Assembly (NCBI RefSeq): GCF_000739595.1
Contig: NZ_BBJP01000059.1
Span: 22,115-86,114, forward strand
Direction: 5' to 3'
DNA: 64,000 nucleotides
DNA from: Halorubrum halophilum
GTDB taxonomy: Archaea; Halobacteriota; Halobacteria; Halobacteriales; Haloferacaceae
Shown: in pieces, positions 16,527 through 25,135 of the stretch
Layout: each line of letters starts with the position of its first letter
Position numbering within the stretch: the stretch's first letter is position 1
Position numbers and translations under genes: made by a program
Notes under the pieces: generated by a model
Databases searched by the model: none
Seen by the model: the letters and a program-made list of their open reading frames with translations, nothing else
Told to the model about the DNA's origin: nothing

Positions 16527-17276
16527 ATGCGCGAAGTGACGTTGCGAGTGCGCCACCACGGGGGTCCCGAGTCCGAGGTGAGCGCCCGGCACCCGGAGGT
16601 GACGCTCCGCTCGGTCTCCTCGATGACCGGGACGGGCGCCGAGCGAAAGCGGATCGTGGAGCTGCGCGGGCCGACCGCCGAGATCGAGTCGTTCCTGACC
16701 GAGTTCCGCCGCGCCGACCCCGTGGTGTCCGCGGAGCCGATCTCGCCGGTCGCCGGCGGTCACGCGTACGTCGCGCTCACCGTCGACACCGGCGGCTGGG
16801 ACGGGATCAGCGAGCGGCTCGCGGACCTCGGCGTCCACTACCGGATGGGGACGACTATCTCCGGCGGGATCGAACGATGGACGGTGTATCTCGGAGCCGA
16901 CGACGATCTCTCGGCGCTGATTCGCTGGATCGAGCGCGGCGGGAACGACGTCGAACTCGCCCGCAACGTCGAGCTCGCTGATCTCGATCACCCTCCACGA
17001 CTTCCCGCCGCGGGCATCCTCGACGGGCTCACCGACAGCCAGCGCGAGGCGCTCGCGACCGCGATCGCGACGGGGTACTACGACCACGGCGGCGGGGTCG
17101 GCGTCGAGGACGTCGCCGAGGAGCTCGATCTCGGCACGACGACCGTGTGGGAACACCTCTCTCGCGCGGAGTCGACGGTGATGAACGCCCTGATCGACCG
17201 GTTCGAGGAGTGGGGACTCCCCGAGGGACGCGGGCCGAGACGGGACGGCCGGGATCGGCCTGACGCGCGCCGGTAG
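16527..17276 (+). CDS. Bat-type HTH-10 transcriptional regulator
   Basis: 249 residues. The C-terminal ~55 residues are the HTH_10 domain of haloarchaeal bacterio-opsin-activator-like regulators: LTDSQREALATAIATGYYDHGGGVGVEDVAEELDLGTTTVWEHLSRAESTVMNAL. The N-terminal ~170 residues are a sensor-like region of mixed alpha/beta character (LRVRHHGGPESEVSARHPEVTLRSVSS) without a recognised PAS or GAF signature. The ATG at 16527 starts at the conserved REVTLRVRH; an earlier in-frame start at 16461 would overlap the divergent gene. Target genes are unknown. Confidence 0.88.
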   Translation: MREVTLRVRHHGGPESEVSARHPEVTLRSVSSMTGTGAERKRIVELRGPTAEIESFLTEFRRADPVVSAEPISPVAGGHAYVALTVDTGGWDGISERLADLGVHYRMGTTISGGIERWTVYLGADDDLSALIRWIERGGNDVELARNVELADLDHPPRLPAAGILDGLTDSQREALATAIATGYYDHGGGVGVEDVAEELDLGTTTVWEHLSRAESTVMNALIDRFEEWGLPEGRGPRRDGRDRPDARR

Positions 17277-17325
17277 CGTCGGATTCCGAACAATACTTTT
17301 GTACTTCCGGATCGGACCAGCGGGT

Positions 17326-17532
17326 ATGAACGAGGGGACGGTGTCGGTGCCGGACGAGCAGTACGAGCGGCTCGCAGCGCTCGCGGCCGCCCGCGGCGTG
17401 ACCCCCGAGGCCCAGCTCGCCCGGCTCATCGACGATGCCTACGAGGGCCTCGATGCCGACGACGCCCATGCCGAGAGCCTCCCGCTCGGGGTGTACGGCG
17501 ACGACGAGACGGCCGACGACGGCGGAGCGTAA
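17326..17532 (+). CDS. Small ribbon-helix-helix-like protein
   Basis: 68 residues. TVSVPDEQYERLAALAAARGVTPEAQLARLIDDAYEG (residues 4-40) has the pattern of a ribbon-helix-helix or CopG-like N-terminal half: a strand and two helices, followed by an acidic tail. It could be a DNA-binding protein or an antitoxin-type regulator, but no toxin gene adjoins it. A box at 17291-17300 (CAATACTTTT) sits about 30 bases before ATG 17326, supporting a real transcript. Convergent with the gene ending at 17538. Confidence 0.6.
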   Translation: MNEGTVSVPDEQYERLAALAAARGVTPEAQLARLIDDAYEGLDADDAHAESLPLGVYGDDETADDGGA

Positions 17533-17537
17533 CCCGC

Positions 17538-17873
17538 TCAGGCCGGGTCTTCTTTCGTCACTTCAACCTCGACGGTGTCGGCGTCGACGCCGATTCTGGC
17601 GAACTGGGTCCGGACGTGCTCTTTCGCCGCGGTCAGGGCCTGATCGCGGGTGTCGAACCCGCGGGGCATCGGCTCCTCGAAGGCGACTCGGATCTCCTCG
17701 CCGCCCACGCGCAGGGCGGACCCGCCGCTCTCGACCTCGTAGAAGGAGTCGCACACCCAGACGTACGGGGCGTCTTCGTCGGGCGCGCCCTTGTAGGCGG
17801 GCGGCTCCTCACCGCGCTCGAACACCGTGCCGGTGAGTTCCGTCCCGCCGCCGCTGCCGCGAACGAGTATCAT
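17538..17873 (-). CDS. Conserved haloarchaeal small protein
   Basis: 111 residues, acidic, soluble. Recognisable blocks are MILVRGSGGGTELTGTVFERGEEPPAYKGAPDEDAPYVWVCDSFYEVESGG and a C-terminal helix (FDTRDQALTAAKEHVRTQFARIGV). It looks like a compact alpha/beta protein of the type annotated only as a DUF in haloarchaea (possibly DUF7113; not certain). No catalytic motif is evident; a single Cys (VWVCDSF) is present. It diverges from the HerA-like gene at 17975. Confidence 0.72.
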   Translation of the reverse strand: MILVRGSGGGTELTGTVFERGEEPPAYKGAPDEDAPYVWVCDSFYEVESGGSALRVGGEEIRVAFEEPMPRGFDTRDQALTAAKEHVRTQFARIGVDADTVEVEVTKEDPA

Positions 17874-17974
17874 GTCTCCGATACGGTCCGGAGACTCAAA
17901 AGGGGCCCGCGAGCGTGGCCCCGACCGGACGACGAGGGGGAAACGCTTTCGGCGTCGGGGGCGGTGGGTCCGCC

Positions 17975-19867
17975 ATGACGCTGGAGGACTTCACCGAGTT
18001 CGGCGACGACGAGGGCGACGGCGGCGGGGAGGGCGCCAACCCTGCGACCGCCGAGTCCGGCGGTACCGAGGGCGATGGCGGCGACGCGGCCGATGACGGC
18101 GGTGAGACCGACGGCGGCGGCGCGGCCGCGACCGACGACGGCGGCCGCGAGGAAGTCGTTGACGACGAGTTTACCGCGTACGACGTGGAACCGACCGGCG
18201 AGGACACGGGACTCGGTGTCGTTTCCGTCTCGCAGGGGCTCCGCGTGGCCGAGGAGGAGGATGAGACGACGCTGAAGGCGTTCGTCACGACCGGGAACCG
18301 CGAGGCGGTCCGGCTCGGGAAGTACCTCCTGATCCCGTACCCGGACGGCGAGCGCCTGTTCTGCCGGATCACCGGACTGGAGTACGCGCAGGAGTTCCGG
18401 TCGGACGACGCCACCGAGATCCACGCGCGCCGACAGATGCGCCGCGATGACTTCGCCGAACGCGACTACAAGTTCATGGCCGAGTTGGATCCGATGTCCG
18501 TCGTCTACGGCGAGGGAGAGGACATGAAACGCCGGATGACCGACCGGGTGCCGAAACCAGGGGCGGTCGTCGAGGAGGCCTCCGACGACGCCGAGATCAA
18601 GACCGGGCTGAAGATTCCCGAAGACGGCGTCTTCCTCGGCCACCTCTCCGTCGGCGGCGAGAAGGTGCGGACGGCGGCGGAGCCGCCCACCGTCGACTAC
18701 CGCGTGAAGGACGACTACGCAGACGGCGACCCGCTCGCGTTCCGGCACACCCTCGTCGCCGGCGGGACCGGATCGGGGAAGACCCACGCCTCGAAGAACG
18801 TCCTCCGACAGTACCTCGACTCGGACCGCACCTACCCGACCGGCGACGGTCGGGAGTCGCGGATGGCGGTCGTCCAGTTCGACCCGCAGGACGAGTACGC
18901 GCAGATGCACGACGACAACCCCGACCTCGACGCCGACTTCGCGCGGCGGCTGGACCGGGAGGGGATCGCCCACGGCGGCCACGACGACACCGTCGCCCTC
19001 GTGCCGCGGGCCGCGAACGCGACGTACCCGGGCGAGGGGCACCGCGCCGAGCGCGTGGAGTTCACGATCCCCTTCTCGCTCGCGCGGGACATGCCGTGGC
19101 TCGTCGCCGGCTCCGGGCTCAACGAGAATCAGTATCCCGCCCTGCTGACCCTTCTCAACCGCTTCTTCCGTGACTACGGGGACAGCGGGACCTACAGCCA
19201 GTTCCTCTCGTACCTCGACGACCCGGCGCTCAAAGAGGAACTCGACGAGAGCGGTCGGGTCCACGAGGCGACGTTCGACGCCGTCAAACGACGGGTCCGC
19301 GGGGTCCCCGGGGGCATCTTCGATCAGGACGCGAAGCCGATCACGGAGTTGGACCACACCCTCGTCCGGCCGGGCGGGCTCTCCGTGGTCCCCACCTACC
19401 ACCTGCCGACCTCCAGACAGAAGGAGATCGTCGTGCTCGCGGTCGCGGGGCTGCTCGTCGACGACAAGCTCTCGAACGACCCCGACAGCGACCGGATCGA
19501 GGAGACGCCCCTCCTGATCGGGATGGACGAGGCGCACAACTTCCTCGCCGACGCCGACACGGTGCAGGCCCGAAAGGTCGTCCAGAAGTTCACGGAGGCG
19601 GCCAAGCAGGGCCGCAAGGAGCGGCTCGGGCTCTTCCTGATCACGCAGGACCCGCAGGACGTGGCCGAGTCGGTGTTCAAGCAGGTGAACACCAAGGTCG
19701 TCTTGAACCTCGGCGACGAGGACGCGATCAGCAGCGTGAACATCCCCACGAACCTCGCCGGAAAGGTCCCCTACATGGAGAAGGGGCAGATGGTGGTCTA
19801 CTCGCCGGACAACTCCGAGCCCGTGGAGCTGATCGGGCTCTCGGAGTGCGTGACGCGGCACGATTGA
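17975..19867 (+). CDS. HerA-like/DUF87 ATPase
   Basis: 630 residues. After an acidic, Gly/Asp-rich N-terminus (1-65) and a beta-barrel-like region (~80-230), the motor domain starts at ~255 with Walker A GGTGSGKTHASKN, Walker B LLIGMDEAHNFL near 515, and the sensor/arginine-finger stretch FLITQDPQDVAESVFKQVNTKVVLNLGDEDA near 550-580. This matches the HerA/FtsK-superfamily ATPases that translocate DNA, here of the DUF87 type widespread in haloarchaea. No nurA neighbour is visible, so a role in end resection is not supported by context. The ATG at 17975 is the only start after the divergent promoter region. Confidence 0.88.
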   Translation: MTLEDFTEFGDDEGDGGGEGANPATAESGGTEGDGGDAADDGGETDGGGAAATDDGGREEVVDDEFTAYDVEPTGEDTGLGVVSVSQGLRVAEEEDETTLKAFVTTGNREAVRLGKYLLIPYPDGERLFCRITGLEYAQEFRSDDATEIHARRQMRRDDFAERDYKFMAELDPMSVVYGEGEDMKRRMTDRVPKPGAVVEEASDDAEIKTGLKIPEDGVFLGHLSVGGEKVRTAAEPPTVDYRVKDDYADGDPLAFRHTLVAGGTGSGKTHASKNVLRQYLDSDRTYPTGDGRESRMAVVQFDPQDEYAQMHDDNPDLDADFARRLDREGIAHGGHDDTVALVPRAANATYPGEGHRAERVEFTIPFSLARDMPWLVAGSGLNENQYPALLTLLNRFFRDYGDSGTYSQFLSYLDDPALKEELDESGRVHEATFDAVKRRVRGVPGGIFDQDAKPITELDHTLVRPGGLSVVPTYHLPTSRQKEIVVLAVAGLLVDDKLSNDPDSDRIEETPLLIGMDEAHNFLADADTVQARKVVQKFTEAAKQGRKERLGLFLITQDPQDVAESVFKQVNTKVVLNLGDEDAISSVNIPTNLAGKVPYMEKGQMVVYSPDNSEPVELIGLSECVTRHD

Positions 19868-19967
19868 CCGGCGCGGTTCGCGATTCGGAGCGGGCGCCCC
19901 CAAACCGGATTGCCGCCGCGTCGGAGTCGCCGCCGCCCTTTTAATGCAGAGCGAGAGAAGCGCGCAC

Positions 19968-20420
19968 ATGGTCAAACGGATCCTCGTTGCGGTCGACGGA
20001 TCGACGGAAGCGGCCGAGGCGCTCCAGTTCGCGGCGTCGGAGTGGCCCGACGCCGAACTGACAGCGCTGCACGTGATCAACCCCGCCGACTCGGCGACGG
20101 GCGCGGAGGGCGGGTTCCCCGGCGCCGCCGACCAGTGGTACGACAGCGCCAAACAGCGCGGCGACCGGATCCTGAGCGAGGCGACTTCGGCGGTCGACCG
20201 CGACGTGGAGACGCGACTGGAGGTCGGGCGGCCGACGGGGACGATCCTCTCCGTGGCGGGCGGCGAGAAGCGGGTCGGCGAGGACGACGATCCGGGCGAG
20301 CCGTTCGACCACGTCGTGTTAGCGAGTCAGGGCCGGACCGGGATCTCTCGGGTCTTACTCGGGAGCGTCGCCGAGGGCGTGGTGCGCCGCGCCGAGGTCC
20401 CCGTCACCGTCGTTCGGTGA
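19968..20420 (+). CDS. Universal stress protein, UspA family
   Basis: 150 residues from ATG 19968. It has the Usp fold markers: KRILVAVDGSTEAAEALQFA at the N-terminus, LTALHVINP near 35, and a C-terminal FDHVVLASQGRTGISRVLLGSVAEGVVRRAEVPVTVVR with the G-x2-G-x9-G-(S/T) ATP-binding pattern. It is likely an ATP-binding stress protein. An ATG at 19944 is in frame, but TTTTAAT at 19939-19945 is placed 26 bases before 19968, so the shorter start is preferred. Confidence 0.93.
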   Translation: MVKRILVAVDGSTEAAEALQFAASEWPDAELTALHVINPADSATGAEGGFPGAADQWYDSAKQRGDRILSEATSAVDRDVETRLEVGRPTGTILSVAGGEKRVGEDDDPGEPFDHVVLASQGRTGISRVLLGSVAEGVVRRAEVPVTVVR

Positions 20421-20455
20421 GGCGAAGTCGGCGGAATCGGTGACGCGGGCATCGG

Positions 20456-20743
20456 TCACTCCTCTGCACGCTCCGCCTCGATCACCTCACCGACGACGGT
20501 CCACCCTTCCTCGTCGGGACCCGATCGCCCGAGCAGCACGGAGTCGTAGTCGTCTGCGGTGATGAGGCGAAATTCGGCGTCGACGTCGGCGTCGGTGCGA
20601 GTCCCCTCGCCGCGGAACTCGCGCTGGAAGAACTCGGTCGAGGAGAACTCGAAGACGCCGGCCTCCTCGCCGTCGATCGTGAGTCGAACCGGCCGAGGTT
20701 GGATGTTGTGGATGCGCTTGGCGATTGGATTGAGATCTGGCAT
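20456..20743 (-). CDS. Small conserved haloarchaeal protein
   Basis: 95 residues, acidic and soluble. The sequence DLNPIAKRIHNIQPRPVRLTIDGEEAGVFEFSSTEFFQREFRGEG followed by EFRLITADDYDSVLLGR suggests a small beta-sheet protein. I do not know its function. Its coding character is supported by strong third-position GC bias and an acidic composition like its neighbours. It is convergent with the universal stress gene (35 bp). Confidence 0.7.
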   Translation of the reverse strand: MPDLNPIAKRIHNIQPRPVRLTIDGEEAGVFEFSSTEFFQREFRGEGTRTDADVDAEFRLITADDYDSVLLGRSGPDEEGWTVVGEVIEAERAEE

Positions 20744-20885
20744 ATGGAAACATCCGTGGGACTCAGCGATAAAAGCGACGTGAGCGCCGTCCGCATCGGC
20801 CGAGCAGCGTCGACAACCGCGTTCTTCCGGCCAAACGACCGTACGAGGTTAAGTCCCCTCGGCGCGTTAATACGTGGGATCATCC

Positions 20886-21608
20886 ATGTTATCAGAGTCG
20901 TTAAACTACCTGCGCGACGGCGAAGACGCCATCGTGACGGTCGCAATCGGCGGCGTACTGCTGCTCACGAGTCCGCTCCTGATCCCCTCGTTCCTCGTGC
21001 TCGGATATCTCACACGCGTCATCCGTCGGACGGCCGACGGTACCGACGAGCCGCCGGTCTTCGAGGCGTGGGGCAACCTCCTCGTCGAGGGGGTGAAGGC
21101 GTTCGCCGTCACGTTCGTCTACTCGCTGCTGCCGCTCGCGGTCCTCGCGGTCGCCGCCGCCTTCGGTATCGGCGCGGCCGTCGTCGGGTCCGGTGACGGC
21201 GCCGGGGGCCTCCTCAGCGGGCTGATCGGCGGACTGCTGGCGCTGGTACTCGTCGTCGTCGCGCTCGCCGTCTCGCTCGTCGGCGTCTACGTGACGCCGG
21301 CCGCGCTGGCCGCGGTCGCCGACTCCGGACGCGTCGGCGACGGGTTCGCGGTCGGGACGCTCTGGGGCGTCGTCACGAAGCGCGCGTACGCCGTCGGCTG
21401 GCTCACCGCCGTTACGGTGGTGTTCGCCGGGGCGTTAGCGATCGGCGTGCTCTCAGTCGTCCCGATTCTCGGCACGATCGCCGGGTTCTTCGTGCAGTTC
21501 TACGCAATCGTCGCCGCAGCCGCCGTCATCGGCTGGACGTGGACCGACGTGCGGCCGGTCACGACCGATACGACTGAGGCCGATCCCGCTGAACGACCCA
21601 CAGTGTAG
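20886..21608 (+). CDS. DUF4013 membrane protein
   Basis: 240 residues with about five or six membrane helices. N-terminal LRDGEDAIVTVAIGGVLLLTSPLLIPSFLVLGYLTRVIRRTADG is the DUF4013 opening (helix, then G-Y-x-x-R-V-x-R). The later VTPAALAAVADSGRVGDGF and C-terminal helix pair also fit the family. Function unknown; DUF4013 proteins are multi-pass membrane proteins in archaea and bacteria. ATG at 20886; a GTG at 20874 would add four residues and cannot be excluded because a TTAAGT box near 20850 suits it slightly better. Confidence 0.85.
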   Translation: MLSESLNYLRDGEDAIVTVAIGGVLLLTSPLLIPSFLVLGYLTRVIRRTADGTDEPPVFEAWGNLLVEGVKAFAVTFVYSLLPLAVLAVAAAFGIGAAVVGSGDGAGGLLSGLIGGLLALVLVVVALAVSLVGVYVTPAALAAVADSGRVGDGFAVGTLWGVVTKRAYAVGWLTAVTVVFAGALAIGVLSVVPILGTIAGFFVQFYAIVAAAAVIGWTWTDVRPVTTDTTEADPAERPTV

Positions 21609-21665
21609 GCAACCGGTGAGAAACGAACGGGGCGAAAAGGGCTGCGAAACCTGTGTAACGCCGCG

Positions 21666-22142
21666 TTACGCTACAAGGACGTCGTCGTAGTCGCCGGCGT
21701 CGACGCGGTCGTCGAACGTCCGGGCGTCCTCGCCCTCGATGGTGACGCCGAGGGAGGCGCAGGTGCCGCCGACTTCCTTGGCGGCGTTCTTCACGTCGTA
21801 CGAGAGCAGGTCGGTCGACTTCTGCTCGGCGACCTTCTTCACCTGTTCGATCGACATGTCCGCGACGAAGTTCTCCTGCGGCTCGCCGGAGCCGGTTTCG
21901 AAGCCGGCCTCGTCTTTGATCAGTTCGGCCGTCGGCGGGACGCCGACCTCGATCGTGAAGGAGCCGTCGTCGTCGTACTCGATGGTGACGGGCACTTCCA
22001 TGCCGTCGAACGCGGCGGTCTCCTCGTTGATCTGCGACACGACGTCCTGAACGTCCACCGGCGTCGGTCCGAGCTCGGGACCGAGCGGCGGGCCGGGGTT
22101 GGCCTGCCCGCCGGGGACGAGCGCTTCGATAGTTCCAGCCAT
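21666..22142 (-). CDS. rpl11: 50S ribosomal protein L11
   Basis: 158 residues. The N-terminal ALVPGGQANPGPPLGPELGP is the L11 signature that binds the GTPase-associated centre of 23S rRNA, and DLLSYDVKNAAKEVGGTCASLGVTIEGEDARTF is the C-terminal rRNA-binding domain. Normal archaeal length. The usual neighbours rpl1-rpl10-rpl12 are not in the window; the gene stands alone between the DUF4013 gene (convergent) and repeat copy B, which lies upstream of its start. Confidence 0.98.
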   Translation of the reverse strand: MAGTIEALVPGGQANPGPPLGPELGPTPVDVQDVVSQINEETAAFDGMEVPVTIEYDDDGSFTIEVGVPPTAELIKDEAGFETGSGEPQENFVADMSIEQVKKVAEQKSTDLLSYDVKNAAKEVGGTCASLGVTIEGEDARTFDDRVDAGDYDDVLVA

Positions 22143-22275
22143 ATCCGTACGAACCCGGCCGCGACTTTTAACGGTTGTTCTTTCGGGTAGGGGGCGCCAG
22201 CGGTTCGCACGCTTTCGATATCGGCCTCGGGGCGACCGTTACTACGTTTGACAGAGTACGTTAGCTGGAAGTCCA

Positions 22276-22690
22276 CTTATAAGCAGACCGGGCCGACGAT
22301 CGATGAAGGCCTCCGAAGCCCCAGCCGGGAGGGCTCGATGGACTCGTTGCGGTCCTCGTCGCTCACTCCGTTCGCTCCTGCGGTCCTTACTTCGTCCGTC
22401 TTCGCCCTCCCGGCTGCCCCTTCGAGTCCCACCCGTACCGCAACTGCACCGCCGGAAGACGGTCGCCTCGCTGCGCTCGGCGCTGCGACTTCCGTGCTCC
22501 CGCTCGCTCCCTTCGGTCGCTCACGGGACCGCAGCCTCACGCCTCCCCAGCCTCGTCGCTGGCGGCGATAGCCGCCAGCGACTCCCTCGCGCGGGCTGCT
22601 CGCGGGCCGGTGGCCCGCTCGCAGGCACACGCCACCGCACCGCCATTTATAAGCGGCCGTCGCAGCGGCTCAGTGCTGTTTAAATACCGG
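22276..22690 (-). repeat. Dispersed structured repeat, copy B
   Basis: Read on the minus strand it runs GTATTTAAA (22679-22687), CTTATAAA (22645-22652), GCGGTGGCG, the GCGGGCC-ACC-GGCCCGC stem, a 22555-22582 stem-loop (GTCGCTGGCGGC arms), the invariant GAGGCTGGGGAGGCGTGAGG, a GGTCCCGTGAGCGACCG...GTCGCAGC module, GGGACTCGAAGGGGCAGCC, a long-range stem pairing 22322-22334 with 22404-22416 (CAGCCGGGAGGGC / GCCCTCCCGGCTG), GGCTGGGGCTTCGGAGG and a closing CTTATAA. The outer inverted repeats of copies A and E are not seen; one end abuts the nmd3 stop. It occupies the nmd3-rpl11 gap. Confidence 0.8.
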
Positions 22691-22705
22691 AACGGCCCTG
22701 ACGAC

Positions 22706-23812
22706 CTACTCCTCGGGGACGAGGTGGACCTCGCCGCCGTGCTCGAAGGCGAGCACCGAGTCGGCGTCGCCGTCGACGAACTCCGGGTTCGGAACCGTCT
22801 TCGCCTCGTAGGTGACCGGGTCGAGCACTTGGATCGCGTTCTCGTCTTCCACCGTCACCACCGTCGTCTCCGCGGCGTCGTCCCGGCGGCCGAGCCGCGC
22901 CGCGTCCGGGGCCGCCCCCTCCTCGAACTCGGAGATGTACTCCGCGCCCGTGGCGAGGCGGACCCCGCGGAGCCGACCGGAGACGCTCGTGACGAGCACG
23001 GGGCCGTCGCCGTCCTCGGGGTCGATTATCTCGCCCGGGGCGTAGCGCGGGAGCCGGACCGCGAACGTCACCCGGTACACCTCGTTGCCGTCGCCGTCCT
23101 CGGTGACGAGCGTCGGGTACGACTCGAAGCTCCCGCCGAGCGCCTCCGTGATCCGCGTCGCGACGTTCTGCGCGAGCCGGTTCGACGAGAGCTTGATGTC
23201 CGGCCCGTCGTCGGTCTCTTTGACCTCCGTGATGAACGCCTCGCGGTCGCCGTCGGCCTCCTGGTCGGCGACGTACGTCTCGGCGATGTCGAGCGCCTCG
23301 GCGCGCTCGGCGGGGGTCAGCTCGCGTTCGTCCGCGCGCACTTGCACGATCCCGGCGTAGTAGCCGCCGGCGATCCGGCCGCAGCGGTCGCAGGTCCCCC
23401 GCGAAATCTTGACCGGGACCGTGACCTCCGCGGAGCGGAGCGTCCCCCGGACGACCCCAGAGAAGCGGCAGTGCATCCGGACGTTGTTCTCGTCGACCTG
23501 CTCGGGCTCGACGCCCCACTCGACCTCTTCGGCGTCGACGTGGACCCCGAGCGCGCCGGCGACCTCGTCGACGGCGACGTCGGTGTAGTCGCGCGCGCCG
23601 ACGTCCCGCCACGACTCGCCGCGGCGGACCGCGCCGCAGCCGGAACAGACCAACACCTCGATCCGGTCGGGCGCGTCGACCAGTTCGAAGTCCTCGAAGT
23701 AGCAGTCGTCACACAGCAGCGCGTCCCGCCCTCCGGGGTCGCCGGGAAGCGGCTCGCGCCGCTCCGGGACGGCGTCGCCACACCGGGGACAGAACTCCCG
23801 CGACTCGCTCAT
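22706..23812 (-). CDS. nmd3: NMD3-family protein (60S ribosomal export homologue)
   Basis: 368 residues. Four Cys pairs form the NMD3 zinc region: CPRCG (8-11), CDDC (~34), CSGCG (~56) and CDRCG (~140). The core then matches archaeal NMD3 (RMHCRFSGVVRGTLRSAEVTVPVKISRGTCDRCGRIAGGYYAGIVQVRADERELT...ETDDGPDIKLSSNRLAQNVATRI). In eukaryotes NMD3 binds the large ribosomal subunit for export; in archaea it presumably acts in late 50S maturation or quality control. A TTTAAG box at about 23839-23844 is 26-30 bases before the ATG. It diverges from the PDCD5-like gene. Confidence 0.95.
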   Translation of the reverse strand: MSESREFCPRCGDAVPERREPLPGDPGGRDALLCDDCYFEDFELVDAPDRIEVLVCSGCGAVRRGESWRDVGARDYTDVAVDEVAGALGVHVDAEEVEWGVEPEQVDENNVRMHCRFSGVVRGTLRSAEVTVPVKISRGTCDRCGRIAGGYYAGIVQVRADERELTPAERAEALDIAETYVADQEADGDREAFITEVKETDDGPDIKLSSNRLAQNVATRITEALGGSFESYPTLVTEDGDGNEVYRVTFAVRLPRYAPGEIIDPEDGDGPVLVTSVSGRLRGVRLATGAEYISEFEEGAAPDAARLGRRDDAAETTVVTVEDENAIQVLDPVTYEAKTVPNPEFVDGDADSVLAFEHGGEVHLVPEE

Positions 23813-23935
23813 TACCGGCGGCTACGCCGAGGAGGCGTTTAAGCGGCGCGGACCGGCCTCGATCGGGGCCGCCGGGGCCGGCCCGGGGCCCGATCCTCCG
23901 AAATCGTTTTTCGCGCGGACCGAGAACGGGTGCGT

Positions 23936-24289
23936 ATGAGCGAGAATCCCGACGACGAACGGCTCGAAGAGCTGCGAGAGAAGAAGATGGAAGAACTCCG
24001 CGAGCGCAAGCAGGGCGGCGGCGGCGACGCCGAGGCGCAACAGCAGGCGCAGGAGCGCGCCGAGGCCCAACAGGAGGCCGTGCTCAAGCAGTACCTCACG
24101 GACGGCGCGCGTCAGCGGCTCAACGCGGTCGCGATGTCGAAACCGGAGTTCGGCGACAAGGTGAAACAGCAGGTCGCCGCGCTCGCGCAGAGCGGCCGAG
24201 TCCAGGGACAGATCGACGAGGACCAGATGCGCGACCTCCTGAAGGAACTCCAGCCCGACCAGCAGAGCTTCGACATCCAGCGGCGATAG
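23936..24289 (+). CDS. PDCD5/TFAR19-family DNA-binding protein
   Basis: 117 residues, the normal size. Charged helical N-terminus ([21 protein letters not shown]), Gln-rich linker ([23 protein letters not shown]) and the core [51 protein letters not shown] are diagnostic for this archaeal/eukaryotic family, annotated as a double-stranded DNA-binding protein. The start ATG 23936 is preceded by a CGTTTTTCG box near 23906. It abuts the PP-loop gene with no intergenic base, so they form a two-gene operon. Confidence 0.95.
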   Translation: MSENPDDERLEELREKKMEELRERKQGGGGDAEAQQQAQERAEAQQEAVLKQYLTDGARQRLNAVAMSKPEFGDKVKQQVAALAQSGRVQGQIDEDQMRDLLKELQPDQQSFDIQRR

Positions 24290-24883
24290 ATGGAGCTCGC
24301 GCTGCTGTACAGCGGGGGGAAAGACTCCTCGCTCGCCGCCCACCTGCTGGACCGGTTCTACGACGTGCGCTGCGTCACCGGCAGCTTCGGCCTCACGGAC
24401 GACTGGAGACACGCCGAGCGCGCGGCCGGCGAGCTCGGCTTCCCCTTCGAGCGCGTCGACCTCGACCGCGAGGTCGCCGAGGAAGCCGCCGAGACGATGA
24501 TCGACGACGGCTACCCGCGAAACGGGATCCAGCGCGTCCACGAGCACGCCCTGGAGACGATCGCGAGCCGCGAGGTCGACGCGATCGCCGACGGCACGCG
24601 CCGCGACGACCGCGTTCCGACGGTGTCTCGCGCGCAGGCGCAGAGCCTGGAGGACCGCCACGAGATCGACTACATCTCCCCGCTCTCGGGGTTCGGTCGC
24701 CACGCCGTCGACCGGCTCGTCGAGGAGACGTTCGACGTCCAACAGGGACCGAGCGAGGAGGTCCCGAAAGCCGACTACGAGGACGAACTCCGGACGCTCA
24801 TCGCCGACGAACACGGCGAGGAGACCGTCGGTGAGGTGTTCCCGGACCACGACCAGACGTACGTGCACGGCCGAAACGACTGA
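24290..24883 (+). CDS. PP-loop ATPase (N-type ATP pyrophosphatase)
   Basis: 197 residues. The PP-loop motif SGGKDSSLAAHLL (9-21) is intact and is followed by RHAERAAGELGFPFERVDLDR, a Rossmann-like alpha/beta core, DAIADGTRRDDRVPT near 100, and a long C-terminal helix pair. Such enzymes adenylate a carbonyl or thiolate in tRNA, diphthamide or nucleotide modification; this one lacks Cys motifs typical of tRNA thiolases and its substrate is unknown. It starts immediately after the stop of the PDCD5-like gene, with which it is co-transcribed. Confidence 0.85.
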   Translation: MELALLYSGGKDSSLAAHLLDRFYDVRCVTGSFGLTDDWRHAERAAGELGFPFERVDLDREVAEEAAETMIDDGYPRNGIQRVHEHALETIASREVDAIADGTRRDDRVPTVSRAQAQSLEDRHEIDYISPLSGFGRHAVDRLVEETFDVQQGPSEEVPKADYEDELRTLIADEHGEETVGEVFPDHDQTYVHGRND

Positions 24884-25135
24884 GCGGGCGGGAGGACTTC
24901 GAGAACGGTCCCGAGGCGTAGCGCTACCGCCGATCGCTTTCTCTCCGTGTCGATCGATCTACTCCGTTTCTCAAATTCTGTATCTGGTGTGTCGTGATCG
25001 ATGATGGGTGAATTTAGGGGTTTGATGCTGTGTTACTCGTTCTCTCTGCCCTTGGGTAGATGTCTCGCAAAACAGCTTATCCATTTTGATAACTCGATCT
25101 GAGGGGTTAAAACCCGGAGCTGATTCCGAACGCGT

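Noticed and set aside
22404..22440. tRNA T-arm-like string TTCGAGTCCC
   Set aside because: No acceptor or anticodon stems surround it; it is the conserved GGGACTC module of repeat B on the other strand, present also in copies A and E.
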